Below are positions 17,244 through 25,536 of a stretch of DNA of 64,000 bases, piece after piece. The stretch lies in contig CABUXL010000004.1 in NCBI GenBank assembly GCA_902495525.1, positions 1-64,000 of the forward strand. Direction: 5' to 3'. The position numbers and the translations under genes were made by a program. The first letter of the stretch is position 1. Every line of letters starts with the position of its first letter. The DNA comes from an uncultured Collinsella sp. (GTDB lineage Bacteria; Actinomycetota; Coriobacteriia; Coriobacteriales; Coriobacteriaceae). The notes beneath the pieces are model-generated. The model saw nothing but the letters and a program-made list of their open reading frames with translations, was not told the origin of the DNA and searched no databases.

Positions 17244-17807
17244 GTGTTTGGTATTGGAGAGGGTGAGCTCGCGATCATCGTGGTCTTCGGCTTTTTGCTG
17301 TTTGGCCCGGATAAGCTCCCACAGATGGGCCGCACGATCGGCCGTGCTATCCGTCAGTTCCGCGAGACGCAGGAAAAGATGACGGCCGTTGTTCAGTCCG
17401 AGATCATCGATCCGGTAAGCGAGGCCGCGTCGGCTCCGGTCAAGCCCAAGAAGGCTGCCGTCGACGACGATTCCGATGCGGACGAGGGCGCCGCCGAGAC
17501 GGCTGCGTCCGCAAAGAAGGAGACCTTTGCCGAGCGCCGTGCCCGTCTTGCTGCCGAGAAGGCCGCGAGCGAGGGTGCTGCTGAGGGCGAAGGCGCTGCT
17601 GATGAGGCCGAGCCCGCCAAGGCCGAGCCTGCCGCCGCCGAGCCCGAGCTTGCTGCAGAGCCGGAGCCCGAGCCCGAGCCGGCAGAGCCCACGACGGCCG
17701 ATCTCTACGCCCGTCGTCCCCGCAAGCGCAAGGCCGTCGTCGACCAGCTCGCTCGCGAGCTCGAGGCCGAGGACGACACCGCTGCCCCGAAGGGAGGCGA
17801 TGAGTAA
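17244..17807 (+). CDS. tatA: Twin-arginine translocase TatA/TatB-type subunit
   Basis: A membrane protein of the Tat pathway, which exports folded, often cofactor-containing proteins. The GTG at 17244, behind TTGGAGG, gives MFGIGEGELAIIVVFGFLLFGPDKLPQMGRTIG: a short transmembrane helix, the FGP hinge and an amphipathic helix, the hallmark of TatA/TatB. A 130-residue Ala/Glu/Pro-rich tail ends in a basic patch RRPRKRKAVV. At 187 residues it is longer than classical TatA, so a TatB-like role is possible. Its stop overlaps the tatC start (TAATG). A TATACT promoter element lies at 17163-17168. Confidence 0.9.
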   Translation: MFGIGEGELAIIVVFGFLLFGPDKLPQMGRTIGRAIRQFRETQEKMTAVVQSEIIDPVSEAASAPVKPKKAAVDDDSDADEGAAETAASAKKETFAERRARLAAEKAASEGAAEGEGAADEAEPAKAEPAAAEPELAAEPEPEPEPAEPTTADLYARRPRKRKAVVDQLARELEAEDDTAAPKGGDE

Positions 17808-18601
17808 TGCCTATCGGACCTGCGCGTATGCCGCTCTTCGATCACCTGGGAGAGCTCCGTCGCCGCCTGACCATCGTGGTCGTGTCGGTGTTTGCCGCCG
17901 CTATCGTGCTGTATTTCGCCACGCCTGTTGTGCTCGACATCCTGGAAGATCCCATCCGCTCCTTTGTGCCGGACGGTAAGTTCTACATCACTACCACGCT
18001 CGGCGGCTTTGGCTTGCGCTTCTCGCTGGCCATCAAGATGGCCGTTGTCATGTGCACGCCCATGATCATCTGGCAGATCTTGGCGTTTTTCTTGCCGGCG
18101 CTTCGCCCCAACGAGCGCAAGTGGGTCGTGCCCACGGTGCTCGCCTCGACGGTGTTGTTCTTCCTGGGCGCTATCTTTTGCTACTTCATCATCATCCCTG
18201 CAGGCTTTGAGTGGCTCATCGGCGAGACCTCGGCCGTCGCTACGGCGCTGCCCGACCTGGAGAACTATGTCAACATGGAGCTGCTCTTTATGATTGGCTT
18301 TGGTGTGGCGTTTGAGCTGCCGCTCATCATCTTCTACCTTTCCGTCTTCCATATTGTGTCCTATGCGGCCTTCCGCAGTGCCTGGCGTTTCGTGTACGTT
18401 GGCCTGCTTGTGGGCTCGGCTGTGATTACGCCCGACGGCTCGCCCGTTACGCTGGGCCTCATGTATGGCGCCCTGCTCTCGCTCTACGAGATTTCGCTTG
18501 CCATCGCCCGTGTGGTCATTACCGCGCGCGAGGGCAAGGAGGGCTTGTTTGTGAGCCGTCTGGACCTGTTTTCGGACGACGAAGAGGACGACGAGGAGTA
18601 A
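17807..18601 (+). CDS. tatC: Sec-independent protein translocase TatC
   Basis: The 264-residue, six-helix receptor of the Tat system that binds twin-arginine signal peptides. It shows the N-terminal FDHLGELRRRL, typical of TatC, and the conserved cytoplasmic stretch near FLPALRPNERKWV. The C-terminus is acidic (DDEEDDEE). It is translationally coupled to tatA by a one-base stop/start overlap and is followed after 6 bases by hypA. That order links export of folded enzymes with hydrogenase maturation. Confidence 0.95.
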   Translation: MPIGPARMPLFDHLGELRRRLTIVVVSVFAAAIVLYFATPVVLDILEDPIRSFVPDGKFYITTTLGGFGLRFSLAIKMAVVMCTPMIIWQILAFFLPALRPNERKWVVPTVLASTVLFFLGAIFCYFIIIPAGFEWLIGETSAVATALPDLENYVNMELLFMIGFGVAFELPLIIFYLSVFHIVSYAAFRSAWRFVYVGLLVGSAVITPDGSPVTLGLMYGALLSLYEISLAIARVVITAREGKEGLFVSRLDLFSDDEEDDEE

Positions 18602-18607
18602 ATCGGT

Positions 18608-18964
18608 ATGCACGAGGTTGGCATTGTCAACGGCATACTCGATACAGTGATTCGCGCGGCGCGTGGGGCGGGGGCCTCGCGCGCCGTTTTGGTAACGCTG
18701 CGTATCGGGGATATGACCGAGGTCGTGCGCGAAGCACTCGACTTTGCGTGGGAGACATTTCGCGACGAGGACCCGCTCACGCGCGGCTGCGAGCTTGCCG
18801 TGGAGGAGGCCCATCCACAAAGCGAGTGTCTGGACTGCGGTGAGGTCTTTGAGCACGACCGCTTCCATTGCCGCTGCCCCCAATGTGGCGGCGCCAACGT
18901 GCGTCTGCTGCACGGCCGCGAGCTCGACATCGCCAGTATCGAAATCGAAACCCCCGATGATTAA
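18608..18964 (+). CDS. hypA: Hydrogenase nickel incorporation protein HypA
   Basis: A 118-residue nickel chaperone that works with HypB to load Ni into [NiFe] hydrogenase. It begins with MHE, whose His2 is the nickel ligand, and has the structural zinc site formed by CLDC and CPQC near residues 76-98. No hydrogenase structural genes are in the window. The gene follows tatC by 6 bases and precedes hypB, so it is probably co-transcribed with the Tat genes. Confidence 0.93.
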   Translation: MHEVGIVNGILDTVIRAARGAGASRAVLVTLRIGDMTEVVREALDFAWETFRDEDPLTRGCELAVEEAHPQSECLDCGEVFEHDRFHCRCPQCGGANVRLLHGRELDIASIEIETPDD

Positions 18965-19019
18965 CCCATCAGCCATCTGGTGACGGGGTATAAAGGGGCC
19001 AAAGTAAGGAGTGCCGAGT

Positions 19020-19703
19020 ATGGCCGAGAAAACGATTGATATCGCATCGCCGATTCTGTCGCGCAATGAGCGCCTGGCAGATCAGCTACGTCAGCGATTT
19101 AATGAGACAAACACCTATGTGATCAATGTGCTGTCGAGCCCCGGCTCGGGTAAGACAACCACGATTCTGGGCACCAACGAGCGCCTGCGTGACAAGGCCG
19201 GCTTGCGCTGCGCCGTTATCGAGGGCGATATCGCCTCGGATGTCGACGCCATCACCATGAAGGAAGCCGGCATGCCCGCCATCCAGATCAACACGGGCGG
19301 CCTGTGCCACCTCGAGGGCAACATGATCATGGAGGCTGTCGACGCGTTCGACCAAGCGGTGGGCCTTCAAAACATCGACGTCATCTTTATCGAAAACGTG
19401 GGTAACCTGGTCTGCCCAGTCGACTTTGACCTGGGCGAGAACCTGTCCATCATGATCCTCTCGGTGCCCGAGGGCGACGACAAGCCTATCAAGTACCCGG
19501 GCATCTTCCAGCACGCCGGCGCACAGCTGCTCAACAAGGTCGACGTGGCCCCGGCTTTCGATTTTGACATGGATAGGTATACTAAGACACTCGATGACCT
19601 CAATCCGCAGGCGCCGCGGTTTGCCGTGAGCGCGCGCAAGGGCGAGGGCATGGATGCCTGGTGCGATTGGCTCATCGGGCAGATTGAGCAAGCAAGGGCG
19701 TAA
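19020..19703 (+). CDS. hypB: Hydrogenase/urease nickel incorporation GTPase HypB
   Basis: A GTPase that drives nickel delivery to [NiFe] hydrogenase. The 227-residue protein has the P-loop SSPGSGKTTTI near residue 40, the conserved EGDIASDVDA, the zinc/nickel-site region NTGGLCHLE, and IENVGNLVCPVDFDLGE. The His-rich nickel-storage N-terminus found in some HypB proteins is missing. The ATG at 19020 lies 8 bases after AAGGAG and is preferred over the GTG at 19011. It sits directly after hypA. Confidence 0.94.
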   Translation: MAEKTIDIASPILSRNERLADQLRQRFNETNTYVINVLSSPGSGKTTTILGTNERLRDKAGLRCAVIEGDIASDVDAITMKEAGMPAIQINTGGLCHLEGNMIMEAVDAFDQAVGLQNIDVIFIENVGNLVCPVDFDLGENLSIMILSVPEGDDKPIKYPGIFQHAGAQLLNKVDVAPAFDFDMDRYTKTLDDLNPQAPRFAVSARKGEGMDAWCDWLIGQIEQARA

Positions 19704-19757
19704 GTCGGCCGCCATACGGGCGGGCGTAGCCGCAGAGATACGAGATAGGAGCCTCTT

Positions 19758-22337
19758 TTGAAGCTCATCATCGCCGAGAAAAACGACGCCGCGCGTCAGA
19801 TCGCCGAGCGGCTGTCCACGGGTAAGCCCAAAAAGGACAAGGTGTACAACACCGCCATCTACCGTTTTGAGTGGAAGGGCGAGGAGTGCGTGACGATCGG
19901 CCTTGCCGGTCACATCCTTGCGCCCGATTTTTGCGACAGCGTGCTGTTCGATAAAAAGCTGGGCTGGTATTCGGTCACCGAGGACGGCGAGATGCTGCCG
20001 GCCGACATACCCGATGGCCTGGCGCGTCCGCCCTACGACACCAAGCGCAAGCCGTTCCTTGCCGACGGCATCTCAATCAAGGGCTGGAAGCTCGAGAGCC
20101 TGCCCTATCTCACCTGGGCGCCCGTCATTAAGTTGCCGGCCGAGAAAGAGCTCATTCGCTCGCTCAAGAACCTTGCCAAGAAGTCCGACAGCGTCATCAT
20201 CGCTACGGACTTCGATCGCGAGGGCGAGCTGATCGGTTCGGACGCCCTCAACAAGGTGCGCGAGGTTGCGCCCGACCTGCCGGTCGCCCGCGCCCAGTAT
20301 TCTTCGTTTACCAAGGCCGAGATCACGCAGGCCTTCGATAATCTCGTCTCGCTCGACCAGAACCTGGCCGACGCCGGCGAGAGCCGTCAGCACATCGATC
20401 TCATTTGGGGCGCGGTGCTCACGCGCTACCTGACGCTTGCCAAGTTTGGCGGCTTTGGCAACGTGCGTTCCGCCGGTCGCGTACAGACGCCGACGCTTGC
20501 CCTGGTGGTCGAGCGCGAGCGCGAGCGCATGGCGTTTGTGCCCGAGGACTATTGGCAGATCCGCGGTATGGGTGCCGCGCAGGGTGCTGCCGAGGACGAT
20601 CGCTTTAAGATCGCTCACAAGACGGCACGCTTTACCGACAAGGACGCTGCCGAGACGGCGTACAGCCATGTCGACGGCGTTGCGACGGCAACCGTCGCCG
20701 CAGTGACCAAGCGCTCGCGCAAACAGCAGCCGCCCACGCCGTTTGCGACCACCTCGCTGCAGGCTGCCGCTGCGGCCGAGGGCATCTCGCCCGCACGCAC
20801 CATGCGCATCGCCGAGTCCCTCTACATGGCGGGCCTCATCAGCTACCCGCGTGTCGACAACACCGTGTACCCTGCGACGCTCGATTTGGGTGCCGTGGTG
20901 AGCGACCTGGCAAAGATCAACCCGGCGCTGGCACCTGTATGCAAAAAGGTACTCGCCGGACCCATGAAGCCCACGCGCGGCAAGGTCGAGACCACTGACC
21001 ACCCGCCAATCTATCCTACGGGCGAAGGCGACCCGTCCACACTCGATGGCGGCCAGCGCAAGCTCTACGACCTCATTGCCCGCCGCTTCCTGGCAACGCT
21101 TATGGGTCCTGCGACCATCGAGAACACCAAGCTCGAGCTCGACGTCAACGGCGAGCCGTTCGTGGCCTCGGGTGACGTGCTGGTGACGCCGGGTTTCCGC
21201 GAGGCGTATCCGTACGGACTCAAGCGCGACGAGCAGATGCCGCCGCTGGAGCAGGGCGATACGGTCGATGTGTTCGACATTAAGCTCGAGGCCAAGCAGA
21301 CCGAGCCGCCCGCGCGCTACAGCCAGGGCAAGCTTGTGCAGGAGATGGAGAAGCGCGGCCTGGGTACCAAGTCCACGCGCGCGAGCATCATCGAGCGCCT
21401 GTACGCCGTGCGCTACCTCAAAAACGATCCCGTGGAGCCGAGCCAGCTGGGTATCGCCATTATCGATGCGCTGTCGCAGTTTGCCCCGCGCATCACGAGC
21501 CCCGACATGACCAGCGAGCTCGACGGCGACATGACCCGCGTGGAGCGCGGCGAGGACACCGAGGAGCATGTCGTGACGCACTCGCGCGCGCTGCTGGCCG
21601 GCGTGCTCGACGAGCTGCTCAAGCATACGCAGGAGCTGGGCGACGCCATCAGCGACGCCGTCACGGCTGATGCGCGCGTGGGCGCCTGCCCCAAGTGCGG
21701 CAAGGACCTGGTTATGAAGACGAGCGCCAAGACCCGCGGCAGCTTTATCGGCTGCATGGGCTGGCCCGACTGCGACGTTACCTATCCGGTGCCGAGCGGC
21801 GTCAAGGTGAGTCCGCTCGAGGGCGAGGCGGCCGTGTGCCCCGAGTGCGGCGCGCCGCGCATTAAGTGTCAGCCGTTCCGCCAAAAGGCTTTCGAGATCT
21901 GCGTGAACCCGACGTGCCCCACCAACTACGAGCCCGACCTTAAGGTGGGCGAGTGCAAGGTGTGTGCCGAGGCCGGACGCCATGGCGATCTGATTGCACA
22001 CAAGAGCGAGAAGAGCGGCAAGCGCTTTATCCGCTGCACCAACTATGACGATTGCGGCGTGAGCTATCCGCTGCCGGCGCGTGGCAAGCTCGAGGCGACG
22101 GGCGAGACCTGTCCCGAGTGCGGCGCTCCCATCGTGGTGGTCAACACGGCGCGCGGCCCGTGGCGCATCTGCGTCAACATGGACTGCCCGACCAAGGAGA
22201 AGAAGCCCGCCCGCGGCCGCAAGACTGCGACCAAGGCGAGCACGGCGAAGAAGACCACGGCGGCCAAGAAGACCACGGCTAAGAAAGCCACTGCCGCCAA
22301 GAAGACGACTACCAAAAAGACCGCTGCCGACAAGTAA
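19758..22337 (+). CDS. topA: Type IA DNA topoisomerase I, archaeal-like, with zinc ribbons and Lys-rich tail
   Basis: Relaxes negative supercoils by cutting one DNA strand. The TTG at 19758 gives MKLIIAEKNDAARQIAERLS, a Toprim start; the Toprim metal motif is DFDREGE near residue 152, and the catalytic Tyr is in LISYPRVDNTVYP (Tyr363). That active-site context resembles archaeal TopA and topoisomerase III more than classical bacterial TopA. Cys clusters CPKCG, CPECG, CKVC and CPECG between about residues 643 and 800 form zinc ribbons. The last 45 residues are Lys/Ala/Thr repeats that probably bind DNA. It is 859 residues long and could be called TopA or TopB-like; TopA is preferred because of the zinc ribbons. 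Confidence 0.88.
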   Translation: MKLIIAEKNDAARQIAERLSTGKPKKDKVYNTAIYRFEWKGEECVTIGLAGHILAPDFCDSVLFDKKLGWYSVTEDGEMLPADIPDGLARPPYDTKRKPFLADGISIKGWKLESLPYLTWAPVIKLPAEKELIRSLKNLAKKSDSVIIATDFDREGELIGSDALNKVREVAPDLPVARAQYSSFTKAEITQAFDNLVSLDQNLADAGESRQHIDLIWGAVLTRYLTLAKFGGFGNVRSAGRVQTPTLALVVERERERMAFVPEDYWQIRGMGAAQGAAEDDRFKIAHKTARFTDKDAAETAYSHVDGVATATVAAVTKRSRKQQPPTPFATTSLQAAAAAEGISPARTMRIAESLYMAGLISYPRVDNTVYPATLDLGAVVSDLAKINPALAPVCKKVLAGPMKPTRGKVETTDHPPIYPTGEGDPSTLDGGQRKLYDLIARRFLATLMGPATIENTKLELDVNGEPFVASGDVLVTPGFREAYPYGLKRDEQMPPLEQGDTVDVFDIKLEAKQTEPPARYSQGKLVQEMEKRGLGTKSTRASIIERLYAVRYLKNDPVEPSQLGIAIIDALSQFAPRITSPDMTSELDGDMTRVERGEDTEEHVVTHSRALLAGVLDELLKHTQELGDAISDAVTADARVGACPKCGKDLVMKTSAKTRGSFIGCMGWPDCDVTYPVPSGVKVSPLEGEAAVCPECGAPRIKCQPFRQKAFEICVNPTCPTNYEPDLKVGECKVCAEAGRHGDLIAHKSEKSGKRFIRCTNYDDCGVSYPLPARGKLEATGETCPECGAPIVVVNTARGPWRICVNMDCPTKEKKPARGRKTATKASTAKKTTAAKKTTAKKATAAKKTTTKKTAADK

Positions 22338-22370
22338 CCGAGCACATATCCGAGCACATATAGACGCGGC

Positions 22371-22408
22371 GGGGCCGGGCACGCAAATGCAAATGCGCGC
22401 CCGGCCCC
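22371..22408 (+). terminator. Hairpin after topA
   Basis: GGGGCCGGGC (22371-22380) pairs perfectly with GCCCGGCCCC (22399-22408). There is no T-run, so termination would be weak or Rho-assisted. Confidence 0.5.
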
Positions 22409-22414
22409 ACTTCT

Positions 22415-22483
22415 AAGTTGCGGTGAAATAGGGGCTGTTTTTGCTGGCAAAAGGCCTAATTGATCCCTATTTCACCGCAAGTT
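22415..22483. repeat. Palindromic repeat, TTGCGGTGAAATAGGG family, copy 1
   Basis: The arms AAGTTGCGGTGAAATAGGG (22415-22433) and its complement (22465-22483) match at 18 of 19 positions. A copy with the same arm sequence is at 23553-23621. The two copies bracket the zinc-ribbon gene. Confidence 0.8.
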
Positions 22484-22500
22484 TTGATCAGTTGTTGGGA

Positions 22501-23484
22501 TTACTTCACCTCGACAGGCTTGGCGCCGGGATAGCGGTCCTCAAAGTCCTGACGGTACTTGTTGCTGTTGGTTCCCGGCTCGTTGTCGCGTGCCAGCGGC
22601 ACCACGATTTCGTCCTTATGGTCCGCGGGCTTTGCGTACTTTAGACTGATTTCCCAGGCATCGCAGATCGCATCGATGCGGTGGTCCAGGTCGTCATACA
22701 GGGCAACGATGTCTTTCCAGGAACTGTAGTTCTTGGAGCTCGTCGGGACGTCCAGGTCCTCGACGATGTCGTAATACTGCTCGATGGTGTCCTCCGTGCG
22801 CTCGGCGACGTCGGCGAGATTTTGACGGGCGGTGCGATCTTCTTCCAGATAGCTGCCATTGAAGGCTTGCGCGCAGGCGCGGACCTGGCTATCGAGATCT
22901 TCGAGCAGATCGTAGTATTCGCTCAGGCGACGGTAGAGGTTCTGCTCGGAGAGGGTTGCTTCGCCGTCGTCCTCGTCGTCATCGTCGTCATCATCGTAAA
23001 GGCTATTGGGGTCGCCGAGGGGCTTAAGGTCATCATCGTCAACATCGTGGTGCAGCTTGGTAACCTCGGCGGTCGTCTGCGTGGCGGAGTTGTCGAACGG
23101 CTTGATCACAAAGAAGACGACCAGGGCGATGATGATTGCTACCAGCACAACGATAATGGCGATAAGCAGCTTGGTACCGCTCTTTTTGGCGGCGGGGGCC
23201 TGCGGCGAAGTAGGCGCGTATGTAGACGCCGGTTGCTGTTGGGCCGGGGTGCCCGCGACGGGTATGCGCTGCGTCGTTTCGGCCGCTGCGGGGCCGGCAA
23301 CGGCGTCGGGGCGATAGACGAGGGGGTCGTCCGGCTTAGCTTGCGGCGTATCGAGGGAGCCGGTCTGCTCAAACGCGGGTTGGCCATTGCTTGCGGTTGT
23401 CTGCTCAACGGGTGCACCGCATGAGGTGCAGAACTTGGCATCATCTGCAAGAAGCTTGCCGCACGAGGCGCAATACCGAGACAT
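22501..23484 (-). CDS. Zinc-ribbon membrane protein of unknown function
   Basis: The 327-residue protein starts with a zinc ribbon (C5, C8, C19, C22 in YCASCG and FCTSCG), then a Pro/Thr-rich linker, one transmembrane helix (LLIAIIVVLVAIIIALVVFFVI) near residues 105-127, and an extracytoplasmic part of about 200 residues that is acidic at first (a run of Asp) and helical later. The ribosome site AAGGAGTGGCA sets the start at 23484. Such zinc-ribbon/single-helix proteins are common in Actinobacteria and Firmicutes, with no firm function. It is flanked on both sides by copies of the same palindromic repeat. Confidence 0.82.
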   Translation of the reverse strand: MSRYCASCGKLLADDAKFCTSCGAPVEQTTASNGQPAFEQTGSLDTPQAKPDDPLVYRPDAVAGPAAAETTQRIPVAGTPAQQQPASTYAPTSPQAPAAKKSGTKLLIAIIVVLVAIIIALVVFFVIKPFDNSATQTTAEVTKLHHDVDDDDLKPLGDPNSLYDDDDDDDEDDGEATLSEQNLYRRLSEYYDLLEDLDSQVRACAQAFNGSYLEEDRTARQNLADVAERTEDTIEQYYDIVEDLDVPTSSKNYSSWKDIVALYDDLDHRIDAICDAWEISLKYAKPADHKDEIVVPLARDNEPGTNSNKYRQDFEDRYPGAKPVEVK

Positions 23485-23552
23485 TGCCACTCCTTTCGCC
23501 ACATTTCAATGCAATACGACGATTATACCCAGCGTCCAAAATTCCCCATCAT

Positions 23553-23621
23553 AAGTTGCGGTGAAATAGGGACTGTTTGGCGGTCTCAGGGCTTCAACCA
23601 GTCCCTATTTCACCGCAACTT
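23553..23621. repeat. Palindromic repeat, TTGCGGTGAAATAGGG family, copy 2
   Basis: Perfect 23-bp arms at 23553-23575 and 23599-23621 enclose a 23-nt loop. The outer 19 bases of each arm equal copy 1 at 22415-22483 almost exactly, while the loops differ. It lies in the probable promoter region of the zinc-ribbon gene. Confidence 0.85.
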
Positions 23622-23723
23622 TGGAAAGACACCTTTAGCCATTGGGGACGCGCCGAGCACTGGGGTATCATGGCTTGGTTGATATATCTGCATTTACGCG
23701 CCTTGTAGGAAGGGGCTGCGCCC

Positions 23724-24407
23724 ATGGCTTTTGAGCCCGCTCAACATAGCTTTATCACGCTCGAGGGCGTCGATGGCGCCGGCAAGTCCACGCAGGCGCG
23801 CCTGCTTGCCCGCGCGCTCGAACTCGCTGGCTACCAGGTTGTGAGCCTGCGCGAGCCGGGCGGTACCGCCATCAGCGAAAAGATCCGTGCTCTGCTGCTC
23901 GACCCCGCCAATACGGCGATGGGTGACACCTGCGAGTTGTTGCTCTACGAGGCCGCGCGCGCCCAGTTGGTGCACGAGGTCATCGCGCCTGCCCTTGCTG
24001 CCGGCAAGGTGGTCCTGTGCGACCGCTTCTACGATTCCACAACTTGCTATCAGGCGTTTGCCGATGGCCTCGATCGCCAGATAGTACGCGATGCCAACAA
24101 CCTGGCCGTCGCGGGGACGCACCCGGCGCTCACGCTCGTCTATCACATCACGCCCGAGCAGGCGGCGCTGCGTATGGCAGCCCGTGGCGCGGCAGATCGC
24201 ATGGAGGCTAAGGGCATGGCATTCCAGGAGCGTGTCTACCGGGGCTTTTGCGCAATTGCCGTCGAGGAGCCAAACCGCGTAAAGCTCATCGACGCCACCG
24301 CGACCATCGAGGAAGTCTTCGAGAAGACGGTCGAACAGGTTTGCGCATACGGTCTCGACATTCCGCAAGACGCCGTCACCGCCGCGCTTGCCCAGGAGGC
24401 CGAGTAA
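23724..24407 (+). CDS. tmk: Thymidylate kinase
   Basis: Phosphorylates dTMP to dTDP for DNA synthesis. The 227-residue protein has the P-loop LEGVDGAGKST at residues 13-23, the DR motif LCDRFYDST near residue 97, and a lid region near AARGAADRMEAKG. A spaced GGAAGGGG lies before the ATG. It begins a run of tightly packed genes: holB starts two bases after its stop. tmk-holB order is common in Gram-positive genomes. Confidence 0.95.
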   Translation: MAFEPAQHSFITLEGVDGAGKSTQARLLARALELAGYQVVSLREPGGTAISEKIRALLLDPANTAMGDTCELLLYEAARAQLVHEVIAPALAAGKVVLCDRFYDSTTCYQAFADGLDRQIVRDANNLAVAGTHPALTLVYHITPEQAALRMAARGAADRMEAKGMAFQERVYRGFCAIAVEEPNRVKLIDATATIEEVFEKTVEQVCAYGLDIPQDAVTAALAQEAE

Positions 24408-24408
24408 C

Positions 24409-25536
24409 ATGGCCCCCGCTCAGGCAAGCCTGCTGGCCAAGCTCGACACCCAAGAGCGCGTGCGCGACTTTTTGACCAATGCCGTCGCCAGCGGTCGCGC
24501 ATCGCACGCCTACCTGTTTTTGGGCGCGCCCGGCGCGGGCAAGCTCGACGCCGCGTGGGCGCTCGCCCAAGCCTTCCTGTGCGAGCAGGATGGCTGCGGC
24601 TCATGCGATAGCTGCGTGCGCGTCGCCCGCCATACGCACCCCGACGTGCACTATTACACGCCCGAGAGCGCCACGGGCTACCTCATCGCCCAGACCCGCG
24701 AGCTGCTCGACGACGTGCCGCTGGCGCCCATCCGCGCCAAGGCCAAGGTCTACATCATCGACCGTGCCGAGCAGCTGCGCGCCAACACCGCCAACGCACT
24801 GCTCAAAACACTCGAGGAGCCGCCCGAGGGCGTTATGTTCATCTTGCTGGGCACCTCGGCAGACGTGATGCTGCCCACCATCGTGAGCCGCTGCCAGTGC
24901 GTGCCGTTTCGGCTGGTGTCGCCCGCCGTCGCCGCGCAGGCCGTGAGCCGCGCCACCGGTCAGGACCCTGCGCGTTGCCGCATGGCCGTCGCAGTAGCGG
25001 GAAGCCCCACGCGTGGCATCGAGTTCCTCAAGAGCGCCGAGCGCCAGGACGCCCGCCGGCAGATGGTTCGCGCCATCGATTCGCTTATCGCCGCCGACGA
25101 GGCCGACGTGCTCAGCCGCGCCAAGTCGCTCATCGTCGCCGTTAAGGCGCCGCTCGCCGAGGTCAAGTCCACGCAGGAAAAGGTGCTCGAGCAAAACGCC
25201 GACTACCTGTCGCGTGGAGCATTGAAGCAGCTTGAGGACCGCAACAAGCGCGAACTCAACGCGCGCGAGCGTTCGGGTATCATGGAAGCGCTGGCGAGCG
25301 CGCGGACGCTCATGCGCGACGTGCTGCTGACGCTTCAGGACGAGGCAGTAGACGTGGTGAACGAAGACGTGCGCGACACGATCGGTCGGCTTGCCGCCGC
25401 GACCAATGTTGCGGGTGCCACCCAGGCGCTCGAGGCAGTCGCGACCGCCGAGCGCAACATCGCCAGAAACGTTACTCCCCAGCTGGCCATCGAGGTCATG
25501 CTGTTCGATATCAGGAAGGCACTGAAATGCCGTTAG
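24409..25536 (+). CDS. holB: DNA polymerase III subunit delta-prime
   Basis: A clamp-loader subunit of the replicative polymerase. The 375-residue AAA+ protein has LFLGAPGAGKLDAAW near residues 36-50, a zinc-binding Cys cluster in CEQDGCGSCDSC, and the conserved NALLKTLEEPP with the SRCQC arginine-finger region. The ATG at 24409 follows CAGGAGG inside the end of tmk and is better than the upstream in-frame start at 24388. It overlaps the next gene, ricT, by 10 bases, which implies translational coupling. Confidence 0.93.
   Translation: MAPAQASLLAKLDTQERVRDFLTNAVASGRASHAYLFLGAPGAGKLDAAWALAQAFLCEQDGCGSCDSCVRVARHTHPDVHYYTPESATGYLIAQTRELLDDVPLAPIRAKAKVYIIDRAEQLRANTANALLKTLEEPPEGVMFILLGTSADVMLPTIVSRCQCVPFRLVSPAVAAQAVSRATGQDPARCRMAVAVAGSPTRGIEFLKSAERQDARRQMVRAIDSLIAADEADVLSRAKSLIVAVKAPLAEVKSTQEKVLEQNADYLSRGALKQLEDRNKRELNARERSGIMEALASARTLMRDVLLTLQDEAVDVVNEDVRDTIGRLAAATNVAGATQALEAVATAERNIARNVTPQLAIEVMLFDIRKALKCR

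Noticed and set aside
20073..22382. A 769-codon open frame antisense to topA
   Set aside because: Shadow of topA; Arg/Ala/His/Leu-rich low-complexity translation typical of antisense frames in this genome.
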